A stretch of 15,231 nt of DNA from an uncultured Eubacteriales bacterium (GTDB taxonomy: Bacteria > Bacillota > Clostridia > Oscillospirales > Oscillospiraceae): the NCBI GenBank assembly GCA_902496595.1, contig CABVBV010000039.1, forward strand, positions 1 to 15,231, given 5' to 3'. Below are positions 6,589 through 13,394 of the stretch, in pieces. A program made the position numbers and the translations under genes. Below the pieces are notes generated by a model. It ran no database searches. It was not told the DNA's origin and worked only from the letters and a program-made list of their open reading frames with translations. Numbering within the stretch: position 1 is the stretch's first letter; each line of letters opens with the position of its first letter.

Positions 6589-7068
6589 ATGTATATGGAG
6601 CACGAGCACTATCTGAGAAGGGCCATCGAAGTCTCACGCGAGGCGCGGAAGGCCGGGAACACTCCCTTCGGCGCACTGCTGGTAAACGCCGAGGGCGAGA
6701 TCGTCATGGAGCAGCCGAACATCGAGATAACCGAGCACATCTGTACCGGGCACGCGGAAACGGCTCTGGCCGCCAGAGCTTCGCACGAGTTTTCAAAGGA
6801 CTACCTCTGGAACTGCACTCTCTATACGACCGCCGAGCCCTGCGCCATGTGCTCCGGAGCCATCTACTGGGCCAATATCGGCCGGGTGGTCTACGGCATG
6901 ACCGAGAAGCGGCTCCTGCAGCTGACCGGTGACAACGAGCAAAATCCCACCTTCAGCCTCCCCTGCCGCGAGGTATTTGCCCGGGGACAGAAAGATATAA
7001 AAGTAGAAGGCCCCTTCCCCGAGATAGAGGAGGAGGCCGCCGAGGTACACGAGGGCTATTGGAAATGA
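6589..7068 (+). CDS. Nucleoside/guanine-type deaminase (CDA-fold zinc enzyme)
   Basis: This 159-residue cytosolic enzyme belongs to the cytidine deaminase superfamily, CMP/dCMP-type zinc-binding domain. The zinc and proton-shuttle motif H55-A56-E57 (in TGHAETAL) and P84-C85-x2-C88 (EPCAMCSGAIYW) are complete. NTPFGALLV upstream and IGRVVYGMTEKRLL downstream are typical. The motif CSGAIYWANIGRVVYG, with a later NPTFSLPCREVFARGQ, places it in a broad 'nucleoside deaminase' family near guanine deaminases rather than in TadA, whose tRNA-binding features I do not see. The real substrate (guanine, a modified base or another) is open. ATG 6589 has AGGAGG eight bases upstream; the next ATG (6595) is too far. 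It is monocistronic: own promoter before it, strong terminator after it. Confidence 0.88.
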   Translation: MYMEHEHYLRRAIEVSREARKAGNTPFGALLVNAEGEIVMEQPNIEITEHICTGHAETALAARASHEFSKDYLWNCTLYTTAEPCAMCSGAIYWANIGRVVYGMTEKRLLQLTGDNEQNPTFSLPCREVFARGQKDIKVEGPFPEIEEEAAEVHEGYWK

Positions 7069-7075
7069 GAAAAGG

Positions 7076-7115
7076 ATCGCTGCGAAGCTCAGGCTTCGCA
7101 GCGATTCCTCTTTTG
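7076..7115. terminator. Bidirectional terminator between the deaminase and peptidase genes
   Basis: A perfect 13-bp stem (7076-7088 with 7093-7105, loop TCAG) is flanked by AAAAGG on the left and TTCCTCTTTT on the right, so both strands read stem then T-rich tail. It lies between two convergent stops (7068 and 7117). Confidence 0.88.
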
Positions 7116-7116
7116 C

Positions 7117-8850
7117 TCACACGAGGGCTCCAAGGCTCTGCGTCAGCAGGTCTGCGCAGTTTTCGTATACACCGGCGTCGAATATGTCGGGCAGGCCGCA
7201 TTCGTAGAGAGCTTCGTCCAGATAATAGTATTCGGTGTCGAGCGAGACCACCTGCATATAGCAATCCGCAGCCGCTCCGGGGTCTTCCTGGAGCAGTCCG
7301 TAGAGCTCGAGCGCGGGCAGGGCCGAAACGCAGTAATTAATATAGTAGAACGGATAATTGAAATTGTGCCTGACATAGACCCAGTCATACTTCCCGTCCT
7401 CACCAACATCCAGGCCATACTCGGAGGCGACCTCCATATAGAGCTCGCAGGCTCTCTCTCCGGTAAGCCCAGGTTCGGCATATGCCCTCTGCTGGAACTC
7501 ATCGTACATCGCGCCCTCGACTATGCTGCACAGCATATCGTAGATCGTGGTGAGCAGCATATCCGAGGCATATTCGGCTCCGAACACGTCCTCATACCAG
7601 TATGTGAAGAGCATCTCCATGCCCTGGGACTGAAGCTCCGCGAGGCCGCTGTCCGGCTTGCCGTAAAGGAGATCGCTCTGGACGGCATAGGCGTTCATGA
7701 AGTGGCCAAATTCGTGGAAGGTGTCCGTGAAGTCGTCAATATCACCCATTGCCGCATTGAACAGATACGGCTCGTTGAAATAGTACAGCGTAACGGTGAA
7801 CCCGGTGTCAAGTTTGGTCGGGGACTGGCTGATGTCGTACAGCCCATAGCCGAGCATATAGTCCAGCGCCTCCGCCGCTTCCGAAGACAGTCTGGGCGCC
7901 ACATATTCGAGCGCCTCGAGCACACGCCCCTCGGAACAGTCCATGTCCGAATCCAACAGCCTCCACAGCGCGTCTGCCGAGGCCTGCGCGAACTGCTCAT
8001 AAACAGGCACGAGGTAGGTCTTCACCGAAGGCCAGATCGTATCGGCAACCTCCACGGGCCAGAAATTCCTGTAATAGACGTCGACATATGAATAGTCCGC
8101 ATAGCTGCTGTAACCCATGCCGAAGGCTTCGTCGTTCCTGAGCGCGACCAGCTCGGCGAATATGTCCGCCGCCCTCGCCAGGTCGGGGTTTTCGGAAGTC
8201 AGGATGCGGTCGTACTCTTTCAGGAGGCTCTGCTCCGCCATCGTTCCTTCGCCGGAGCCCGAACCGCCGTCCTCATAGCCTGAGAATACCTCGTTGGCGC
8301 CCTCTCCGAACAGTTCGTCGATGAGCGCGGAACCCTCGTCCGTAAGCGCGAGGCTCCCCATCGCATCGAAGAAGTCGTCCCAGCCGTCCATCCACGCCGC
8401 ATACGCCTCGTCCGAGATCGCAGCGTTCTCCTCGGTCGGATCTGCGCTGTAGTCGATGTCGGCCATGGTATACCTGGTGTAGAGCCTGCATAGCTCATCG
8501 TCGGCGTTCAGATATGCCTCTATAAAGTCCTCATACTCTCCGCCGTTGCGGAACTTCAGCAGTTCGTCAATGTATTCGTCGAGGTATGGCTCTGCCGAAA
8601 CGTAGTAGCCCATATCCTCGTAGCTCAGGTCTGCCCTGTACGGCGACACGCCGAACCAGAGCGTATCTGTAAGCGCAGGCGCGCCGGCCGTTACCGGTTC
8701 GCGTTCTGCGGTCGGTTCTTCTGACGCATAGACGTTTTCGCCGACCAGTTCTCCGAGCGTCTCAGAACTCAGGCCGCAGCCGCTCAGGCTGAGGCAGAGC
8801 AGCAGCGCTGCCAGCAGAAGGCAGAGCGCACGGCGCAGCACATCTCTCAA
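7117..8850 (-). CDS. Lipoprotein M3-family metallopeptidase (oligoendopeptidase-like)
   Basis: This 577-residue protein has a lipoprotein signal: basic MRDVLRRA, a hydrophobic core of leucines and alanines, then the lipobox LSGC with Cys25. A short acidic/Thr-rich linker follows (about 30-60). The C-terminal half is an M3 zinc peptidase: TFHEFGHFMNAY gives H379-E380-x2-H383, and SGLAELQSQGMEM provides E405, aligned with the third ligand in the family's E-x-x-S-Q block. VRHNFNYPFYYINY (493-506) matches the substrate-binding H-x-Y segment. Known M3 members cleave short oligopeptides, usually in the cytosol; here the lipobox puts it outside the membrane. TTG 8850 is chosen because GGAGG (8864-8860) is nine bases upstream; GTG at 8841 would be too close to keep this spacing. 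The acidic composition fits an exported enzyme. Confidence 0.88.
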   Translation of the reverse strand: MRDVLRRALCLLLAALLLCLSLSGCGLSSETLGELVGENVYASEEPTAEREPVTAGAPALTDTLWFGVSPYRADLSYEDMGYYVSAEPYLDEYIDELLKFRNGGEYEDFIEAYLNADDELCRLYTRYTMADIDYSADPTEENAAISDEAYAAWMDGWDDFFDAMGSLALTDEGSALIDELFGEGANEVFSGYEDGGSGSGEGTMAEQSLLKEYDRILTSENPDLARAADIFAELVALRNDEAFGMGYSSYADYSYVDVYYRNFWPVEVADTIWPSVKTYLVPVYEQFAQASADALWRLLDSDMDCSEGRVLEALEYVAPRLSSEAAEALDYMLGYGLYDISQSPTKLDTGFTVTLYYFNEPYLFNAAMGDIDDFTDTFHEFGHFMNAYAVQSDLLYGKPDSGLAELQSQGMEMLFTYWYEDVFGAEYASDMLLTTIYDMLCSIVEGAMYDEFQQRAYAEPGLTGERACELYMEVASEYGLDVGEDGKYDWVYVRHNFNYPFYYINYCVSALPALELYGLLQEDPGAAADCYMQVVSLDTEYYYLDEALYECGLPDIFDAGVYENCADLLTQSLGALV

Positions 8851-8878
8851 GGCAAAGCACCTCCAAGCGTTAGTCCTC

Positions 8879-8914
8879 TGCGTTTAAGTTACCACAGCCC
8901 CGGCCTCCAGTCAA
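8879..8914 (-). promoter_or_regulatory. Possible promoter for the M3 peptidase gene
   Basis: On the minus strand TTGACT (8914-8909) stands 17 bases before TAACTT (8891-8886) in the 74-bp gap upstream of the peptidase. The -35 is good but the -10 matches poorly, so the peptidase may instead depend on read-through from the deacetylase gene. Confidence 0.4.
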
Positions 8915-8924
8915 GCGCGGCTGC

Positions 8925-9737
8925 TCATAGCCCGAGCATTGCAAAGAATCTCTCCCTGTCTGCCGACGCCGGGCGGTTGAACCTGGCCAGGCTCATGAGC
9001 TCCGAAGGTTCGCCTGTCAGCACGTTCACCCGGCTCTCACAGGTCAGGACGACCGAATATCCCCGCTCTGAGAGAATGCTGTCGCTCAAGTCGCAGTGGA
9101 AACCGAAGGGATATGCGAAAACATAGGGCCTGTACCCGGAGGCGTTCTCAATGCTCCGTTCCACGGTCTCGAGATCGGAGTTCAAGGCGAGACGGTAGGC
9201 ATCCTCAGGCTCCGAGTTTTTCGGCAGGCAGCCCCGGCGCGGCCGGCACTCCTCGTGCATGGACTGGGTGTGCGCCGCCAGCTCGAATCTCCCTGAAGCG
9301 GCGAGCTGTCCGGCCTCGAACCAGGTCATGTAGGAGTATTCCGGGCTTCGATACTCCAATCGCTCCTCCCTGTCGCAGTAAGCTCCGACGAGGGCGGCGA
9401 CGGCGCACATATCGTACTTCTCCAGCAGCGGCAAGGCATAGTCCAGGACGCTCAGCTGCCCGTCGTCGAAGGTTATGAGCACAGGCTTTTCCGGGAGATT
9501 GCCTTGTCCGAGGCAGAAATCGACGAGCTGCGCGGCGCTCACTGCGGTGCAGCCGTGATCTCTGAGGTATTTGAGATCCCCCTCGAGCTGCGCCGTGGTC
9601 ACCACATAGTCCCCGGCTTTTGAAACATCCTCCGTGACGTGATGATACATTATGACCGGCAGCCTCACCTCCGTCCTCACCACGCCCGAAGAGGGCAGAA
9701 AAAAAGACAACGCCAAAAACACCAAAAATCTGCGCAT
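8925..9737 (-). CDS. Polysaccharide deacetylase (NodB domain), exported
   Basis: This 270-residue protein starts with a signal sequence (MRRF, then a hydrophobic core to about residue 20) and then the family opener LPVIMYHHV. The NodB catalytic motif ITFDDG (88-93) supplies the Asp pair, and AHTQSMHEE (155-163) supplies histidines His156 and His161. The spacing is H-T-x-x-M-H, found in a Bacillota subgroup, not the textbook H-S/T-x-x-H. A later VFAYPFGFH carries the Y-P-x-G motif. Such enzymes remove N-acetyl (or other acyl) groups from surface polysaccharides or peptidoglycan by metal-dependent hydrolysis. ATG 9737 is preceded by GGGGTGG (9751-9745), which lies inside the stem of the terminator behind lysC. 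Substrate is not predictable from sequence; a membrane anchor rather than a cleaved signal is possible. Confidence 0.9.
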   Translation of the reverse strand: MRRFLVFLALSFFLPSSGVVRTEVRLPVIMYHHVTEDVSKAGDYVVTTAQLEGDLKYLRDHGCTAVSAAQLVDFCLGQGNLPEKPVLITFDDGQLSVLDYALPLLEKYDMCAVAALVGAYCDREERLEYRSPEYSYMTWFEAGQLAASGRFELAAHTQSMHEECRPRRGCLPKNSEPEDAYRLALNSDLETVERSIENASGYRPYVFAYPFGFHCDLSDSILSERGYSVVLTCESRVNVLTGEPSELMSLARFNRPASADRERFFAMLGL

Positions 9738-9780
9738 AAAAAAACCACCCCAATACCGAGTATTACCCGGCAGGGGCGGT
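9738..9780 (-). terminator. Terminator of pheB-hom-lysC, overlapping the deacetylase ribosome binding site
   Basis: Reading the minus strand, ACCGCCCC (9780-9773) pairs with GGGGTGGT (9751-9744), an 8-bp stem with one G.U pair. A bulge and an inner hairpin AATAC-TCG-GTATT (9764-9752) lie between, and the stem is followed directly by six Ts and the ATG at 9737. It begins 21 bases after the lysC stop. The 3' arm is also the only Shine-Dalgarno of the deacetylase. Confidence 0.75.
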
Positions 9781-9801
9781 CGTATTTTGGCAGTTTTTCG
9801 T

Positions 9802-11007
9802 TCAGCCGAAGAATTTGTTATGGATGGCCTGGACGGCTTGGTCGGCGTAGCATTTTTCGATGAGGACTGAGACCTTTATCTCGGAGGTCGAGATCATCTG
9901 GATATTTATCTTCGCGTCGTACAGCGCCTCGAACATCAGCGCCGCTATGCCGGAGGCGCTCATCATGCCCGCGCCGACGATGCTGACCTTGCAGACGTTC
10001 GTATCCACGCTGAGATGGTCGAAGCCTATCGACTCCTGCAGTTCCGAAAGCGCCTCGGCCGCTGCATCAGCGTCCGGCAGCGGTACCGTGAAGCTGATGT
10101 CGTTCGTACCCTTCTTGCCGTAGGACTGCAGTATGATATCGACGTTTATCTTCGCCCTGGCCATAGTATTGAACACCCTGAACGCTATGCCCGGCTCGTC
10201 GGGCACGCCCACGACCGCTATACGCGCCACGTCGTTGTCCTTCGCTATGCCGCTTATCTTCATCTCTTCCATCTTCTTTGCGACCTCCTTTACTTTTGTA
10301 CCGGGCTTCCTCACATAGCTCGAAAGCACCTCTATCACGACCCCGTAGCGCTTCGCCAGCTCCACGGAACGGTTCATCAGTACCTGTGCGCCCAGGCTCG
10401 CAAGCTCAAGCATCTCGTCGTAGGTTATCTCGTCGAGCTTCTTCGCCTCCTTGACTTTCCTGGGGTCTGCGGTGTACACTCCCTCCACGTCTGTATATAT
10501 CTGGCACTTATCCGCGTGCAGCACCGCCGCTATCGCCACCGCCGTCGTGTCCGAACCGCCACGGCCCAGCGTCGTTATGTCCTCGTTGCGGTCTATGCCC
10601 TGGAAGCCCGCTATCACCACTATCCGGCGCTTATCCAGTTCGCGCCGGAGCCGCTCCGTCGACACCCTCACTATCCTCGCAGAGCCGTATGATGTGTTGG
10701 TTTCAAGTCCCACCTGCCAGCCCGTGAGCGACACCACCGGCAGCCCCATCGCCTCCAGCGCCATCGACATCAGCGCCACCGATTGCTGCTCGCCAGTCGA
10801 GAGCAGCACATCCATCTCCCTCTTCGACGGCCTCGGGTTCAGCTCCCTCGCCTTGTCAATGAGATCGTCCGTCGTGTCGCCCTGCGCAGAGAGCACGACC
10901 ACTACGTCATGACCCTCGGAATATGTGTCCGCTATTATCCCGGCGACCCTTTTTACTTTGGCGGCGTCCGCGACCGAACTTCCGCCGAATTTCTGTACTA
11001 TGAGCAT
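9802..11007 (-). CDS. lysC: Aspartate kinase
   Basis: This 401-residue enzyme phosphorylates aspartate with ATP, the first committed step to lysine, threonine, methionine and diaminopimelate. The kinase domain (about 1-235) begins MLIVQKFGGSSVAD, followed by STGEQQSVALMSMAL, ITTLGRGGSDTTAVA and YTDVEGVYTADPR. Two ACT domains follow: VARIAVVGVPDEPGIAFRVF with IILQSYGKKGTNDISF, and VCKVSIVGAGMMSASGIAAL with STSEIKVSVLIEK. The length fits the lysine- or threonine-regulated single-function form (Bacillus AKII/Corynebacterium type). ATG 11007 has GGAGGG at 9 bases. An internal Shine-Dalgarno and in-frame ATG (M246, listed separately) would yield the ACT part alone. It is last in an operon with pheB and hom, 34 bases behind hom; all expected motifs are present. 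Confidence 0.96.
   Translation of the reverse strand: MLIVQKFGGSSVADAAKVKRVAGIIADTYSEGHDVVVVLSAQGDTTDDLIDKARELNPRPSKREMDVLLSTGEQQSVALMSMALEAMGLPVVSLTGWQVGLETNTSYGSARIVRVSTERLRRELDKRRIVVIAGFQGIDRNEDITTLGRGGSDTTAVAIAAVLHADKCQIYTDVEGVYTADPRKVKEAKKLDEITYDEMLELASLGAQVLMNRSVELAKRYGVVIEVLSSYVRKPGTKVKEVAKKMEEMKISGIAKDNDVARIAVVGVPDEPGIAFRVFNTMARAKINVDIILQSYGKKGTNDISFTVPLPDADAAAEALSELQESIGFDHLSVDTNVCKVSIVGAGMMSASGIAALMFEALYDAKINIQMISTSEIKVSVLIEKCYADQAVQAIHNKFFG
10261..10291 (-). other. lysC: Internal translation start for aspartokinase beta subunit
   Basis: Within lysC, AAAGGAGG (10291-10284) is followed 11 bases later by an in-frame ATG at 10272, codon 246, and another at 10263. Translation from 10272 to 9802 gives 156 residues, essentially the two ACT domains. 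Bacillus subtilis aspartokinase II and corynebacterial aspartokinase are known to make a separate regulatory beta subunit from just such an internal start, so this is a well-grounded prediction. Confidence 0.7.
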
Positions 11008-11041
11008 AGGGTTTGTCCCTCCAAAAGCAATTTACCTCGTA

Positions 11042-12265
11042 TCAGTATATGCCCCAATCCAGCACGCGGTATCTGGCGCGCACGTCCATCCCCTTTGTCC
11101 GGGCAGTCAGCTCCTCTCCGGGCATATAGGGCGTGACGAAGGCATACTCGTCCGGCTCGGCGTTCGGCGCCGGGATGAAGCGCACGCCCTGGAAGGCCGC
11201 GCCGATCTGCGACAGCGGCGCCACAACGCGCACCATCCATTTGCAGGAGAGCTTCTCCGGCCCGGTGACGTAGCCCGGCTCCGAGGGCCACCAGCCCATA
11301 TACGTCCTCGTCGACGGGTCTCGCACGCAGTCTATCATGTCGCCCGTGACGGCGCTCGCCGTCGGATGAGCGCCCGCGCCGGGGCCGAAGAACATGGCCT
11401 CGCCCACCGCGTCGCCCTTGACCGAGATGCCGTTCGTGACTCCGTCCACGTTCGCCAGGGGATTCGACTTGGAGATGAGATGCGGCGCTACGAAGGCCGA
11501 GACGGAGTTCGGGCCCGTCCGCATCGCACGTCCCAGGAGCTTTATCTTGTAGCCGAGTATCCTCGCGCATTCGATGTCCGCAGGGGTGATGTTCGTTATG
11601 CCCTCGGTGGTTATCGACGACGGCGGCACGTTCTTTCCGAAGCAGAGGTCGGCGAGGATGCAGATCTTGCGCCCGGCGTCGATGCCCTCGACGTCCGCCG
11701 TGGGGTCGGCCTCGGCATAGCCCTTCTGCTGCGCCTCGCGCAGCGCCTGCGCGAAGCTCTTGCCGCACTGTATCATCTCGGTGAGGATATAGTTCGTCGT
11801 GCCGTTCAAAATGCCGCAGACAGAGCTTATCTCGTTCGCCGCAAGGCACTGGCAGATTGGCCGGAGAATGGGTATCCCTCCGCCCACGCTCGCCTCGAAC
11901 ATAAAGTTCACTCCCTTGCGCCTCGCGAGCGCCGTGAGCTCAAGGCCCTTTTCCGCCACCAGCTCCTTGTTTGAGGTGACGACGTTCTTGCCGGCCTCGA
12001 GGCAGCGCCGGTCATACTCATACGCCAGGGTCGCCCCGCCGATGCACTCGGCCACTACGCCTATCTCCGGGTCGTTCACGATGGTGTCGATATCGTGTAC
12101 TATGAGATGCGCGAAGGGGTGATCCGGTCTTGCCTTCCGGCAGAGGATATACTTCAGCTCTATCTCCTGCCCGGCCCTTCTCGCAATCAGCTCCCTGTTT
12201 TTCGTCAGCACCTCGGCCGTTCCGCCTCCGACGGTGCCTATGCCCAGTATTGCAGCCTTTACCAT
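11042..12265 (-). CDS. hom: Homoserine dehydrogenase
   Basis: This enzyme reduces aspartate semialdehyde to homoserine with NAD(P)H, the branch to threonine and methionine. From ATG 12265 it is 407 residues. Visible parts are the nucleotide-binding GIGTVGGGTAEVL (8-20), VTSNKELVAEKG (96-107), FEASVGGGIPIL (123-134), GILNGTTNYILTEM (151-164), and ADPTADVEGIDAGRK (186-200) with the conserved Lys200. GVTNGISVKGDAVGEAMFFG and GPGAGAHPTASAV follow. The last 80 residues (KWMVRVVAPLSQIGAAFQG...) are an ACT-like regulatory tail, somewhat shorter and more diverged than usual for the 425-435-residue forms. I do not extend to the upstream codons at 12355 because GGGGAGAG lies just before 12265 and the family match starts there. 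It lies 19 bases after pheB and 34 before lysC, so one operon. Confidence 0.95.
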   Translation of the reverse strand: MVKAAILGIGTVGGGTAEVLTKNRELIARRAGQEIELKYILCRKARPDHPFAHLIVHDIDTIVNDPEIGVVAECIGGATLAYEYDRRCLEAGKNVVTSNKELVAEKGLELTALARRKGVNFMFEASVGGGIPILRPICQCLAANEISSVCGILNGTTNYILTEMIQCGKSFAQALREAQQKGYAEADPTADVEGIDAGRKICILADLCFGKNVPPSSITTEGITNITPADIECARILGYKIKLLGRAMRTGPNSVSAFVAPHLISKSNPLANVDGVTNGISVKGDAVGEAMFFGPGAGAHPTASAVTGDMIDCVRDPSTRTYMGWWPSEPGYVTGPEKLSCKWMVRVVAPLSQIGAAFQGVRFIPAPNAEPDEYAFVTPYMPGEELTARTKGMDVRARYRVLDWGIY

Positions 12266-12284
12266 ATCTCTCTCCCCAATAACT

Positions 12285-12731
12285 TCATCCCGCCAGAGCG
12301 TCGAAACGGATGACCCCGTCGAGGTTCCTGACCTTTGAAATGAGCTCGTCCACACCTACGGGCATATTCTCCGTAGTCGCCGAGACGGTCACGAGCGCGG
12401 CGCCGTTCGTCGGGATGCTCTGGTTTATCGTCAGTATATTCGCTCCCGTTTCGGCAAAAATAGCTAGGAGCGCACTCAGCACTCCCTTCTTGTCCCGAAG
12501 CAGCGCGTTGAAGGTGACGATGCCGCCCTGCTTCATGTCCCGGAACGGCCTCACCGAGTCCTTGTACTTGTAAAACGCGCTGCGGCTCAAACCCACCCTG
12601 TCCACGGCCTCCGCAACCGTTCTCACCTGGCCGGTCTCCAGCAGCTCCTGAACCTGCGTGACCTTTACGAAGACCTCGGGCAGCACGCCCGCTTCTACCA
12701 GCAGATATTTCGGAACGGTCTTGTCATCCAT
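12285..12731 (-). CDS. pheB: ACT domain protein, PheB/UPF0735 family
   Basis: This 148-residue protein matches the Bacillus subtilis PheB family along its whole length. The N-terminal part YLLVEAGVLPEVFVKV and the segment VAEAVDRVGLSRSAFYKYKD (39-58), a helix-turn-helix-like motif, lead into an ACT domain (about 70-145). The ACT strands read GGIVTFNALLRDKKGVLSAL and ANILTINQSIPTNGAALVTV. ACT domains bind amino acids, so it is probably a sensor or regulator; the old 'chorismate mutase' name is not supported. Start ATG 12731 is preceded by AAGGAGG at 9 bases; upstream in-frame codons run through that site. Being first of pheB-hom-lysC, it probably controls aspartate-family flux in response to a product. 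Its exact role is unproven even in studied species. Confidence 0.9.
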   Translation of the reverse strand: MDDKTVPKYLLVEAGVLPEVFVKVTQVQELLETGQVRTVAEAVDRVGLSRSAFYKYKDSVRPFRDMKQGGIVTFNALLRDKKGVLSALLAIFAETGANILTINQSIPTNGAALVTVSATTENMPVGVDELISKVRNLDGVIRFDALAG

Positions 12732-12749
12732 CTGCAGCTGCCTCCTTTC

Positions 12750-12779
12750 CGGCTCCCTTGTGTAGTTCAAGAGAGGCCG
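12750..12779 (-). promoter_or_regulatory. Leader hairpin upstream of pheB
   Basis: Between promoter and ribosome binding site, bases 12753-12760 pair with 12768-12775 (8 bp, one G.U, 7-base loop), extended by three pairs past one bulged base (12750-12752 with 12777-12779). No T-run follows, so it is not a terminator. It could affect mRNA stability or translation of pheB; no function can be read from it. Confidence 0.35.
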
Positions 12780-12795
12780 AATGTATTTGCCCGAT

Positions 12796-12831
12796 GCACA
12801 CAGTTATAACATATCCACGTCTCGCGCACAA
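12796..12831 (-). promoter_or_regulatory. Sigma-A-type promoter for pheB-hom-lysC
   Basis: TTGTGC (12831-12826), a 17-base spacer and TATAAC (12808-12803) on the minus strand predict a start near 12796 and a leader of about 65 bases. The leader is too short for a T-box or lysine riboswitch. The rest of the gap to the transporter gene (12832-12904) holds no clear + promoter. Confidence 0.55.
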
Positions 12832-12904
12832 GTGGTATTTTCCCGAAAACAACATCTTCCTCATTGATCCTATTCATCGTTTTGACGAAAGGCGGCGTTT
12901 AAGC

Positions 12905-13330
12905 ATGGCAGGCTTCATATTCTGCGTGGTCGCGGGAGCGGCCATGAGCGTTCAGGGCGTCATGAACACCAGGCTGGGAGAGGCGATAGGCACGATGGAG
13001 GCGAACGTTCTCGTCCAGTGCAGCGCCGCGCTGCTGGCTGTTGCGGCCATGCTCGTATACAGGACGGGCAGCTTTTCCGGTCTCGGCTCCGTGCCCTGGT
13101 ACTATATGCTAGGCGGTCTTCTCGGCCTCGTCATCACCGTGACGGTCATGCTCGGCATAGGCGCGCTCTCCCCGACCGTGGCGATAAGCGTCATACTCAT
13201 AAGCCAGCTTACGGTAGCCGCGCTTATCGATTGCCTGGGGCTCATGGGTGCGGAGAAGGTCGCGCTCGACTGGCAGAAGGGCCTCGGCCTCGCCCTGATG
13301 ATCGGCGGGGTACTGCTTTTTAAAAGATAG
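12905..13330 (+). CDS. DMT-family small transporter, YdcZ (DUF606) type
   Basis: This 141-residue membrane protein is almost entirely hydrophobic, with about five transmembrane segments. It starts MAGFIFCVVAGAAMSVQGVM, then NTRLGEAIGTMEANVLVQ, and has a middle region WYYMLGGLLGLVITVTVMLG, the family-like SVILISQLTVAALIDCLGLM, and a Lys/Arg C-terminus GGVLLFKR. The opening 'aG...s.Qg..Nt.Lg...g...a' is the DUF606/YdcZ signature in the drug/metabolite transporter superfamily; single-unit members of about 140 residues are usual and act as dimers or oligomers. Substrate is unknown. Start ATG 12905 has GGCGG about 9 bases upstream. It is divergent from pheB; the next gene follows after 64 bases with no clear terminator between. 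The cargo might relate to lysine or threonine metabolism, but that is only proximity. Confidence 0.85.
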   Translation: MAGFIFCVVAGAAMSVQGVMNTRLGEAIGTMEANVLVQCSAALLAVAAMLVYRTGSFSGLGSVPWYYMLGGLLGLVITVTVMLGIGALSPTVAISVILISQLTVAALIDCLGLMGAEKVALDWQKGLGLALMIGGVLLFKR

Positions 13331-13394
13331 GGCTGTCCGAGGGAAGGAAAATGTGTTAAGATGTGTTCGACACTATTATACACGGGGTAAAGCC
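13331..13394 (+). promoter_or_regulatory. Gap before the MBL gene with direct repeats and a possible -10
   Basis: ATGTGTT occurs twice, exactly 10 bp apart (13351-13357 and 13361-13367), followed by TATTAT (13374-13379). There is no recognisable -35, so these repeats may be an activator site or chance. GTGT-TCG-ACAC (13363-13373) overlaps the second repeat. Confidence 0.3.

Noticed and set aside
10925..11974. A 349-codon open frame on + opposite the lysC/hom junction
   Set aside because: It runs across two well-supported genes and their gap and shows only the Arg-rich shadow composition.
11042..12355. Longer homoserine dehydrogenase start at 12355
   Set aside because: The added residues overlap the pheB 3' end out of frame and precede the nucleotide-binding start; a ribosome binding site sits directly before 12265.
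12732..12831. T-box, lysine riboswitch or threonine attenuator ahead of pheB-hom-lysC
   Set aside because: The leader is only about 65 bases, with one hairpin, no T-run terminator and no regulatory leader peptide rich in Thr or Ile.
12758..12904. Upstream extension of the YdcZ-type transporter
   Set aside because: The extra 49 codons overlap the pheB promoter region and lack hydrophobic character; family similarity begins at the ATG at 12905.
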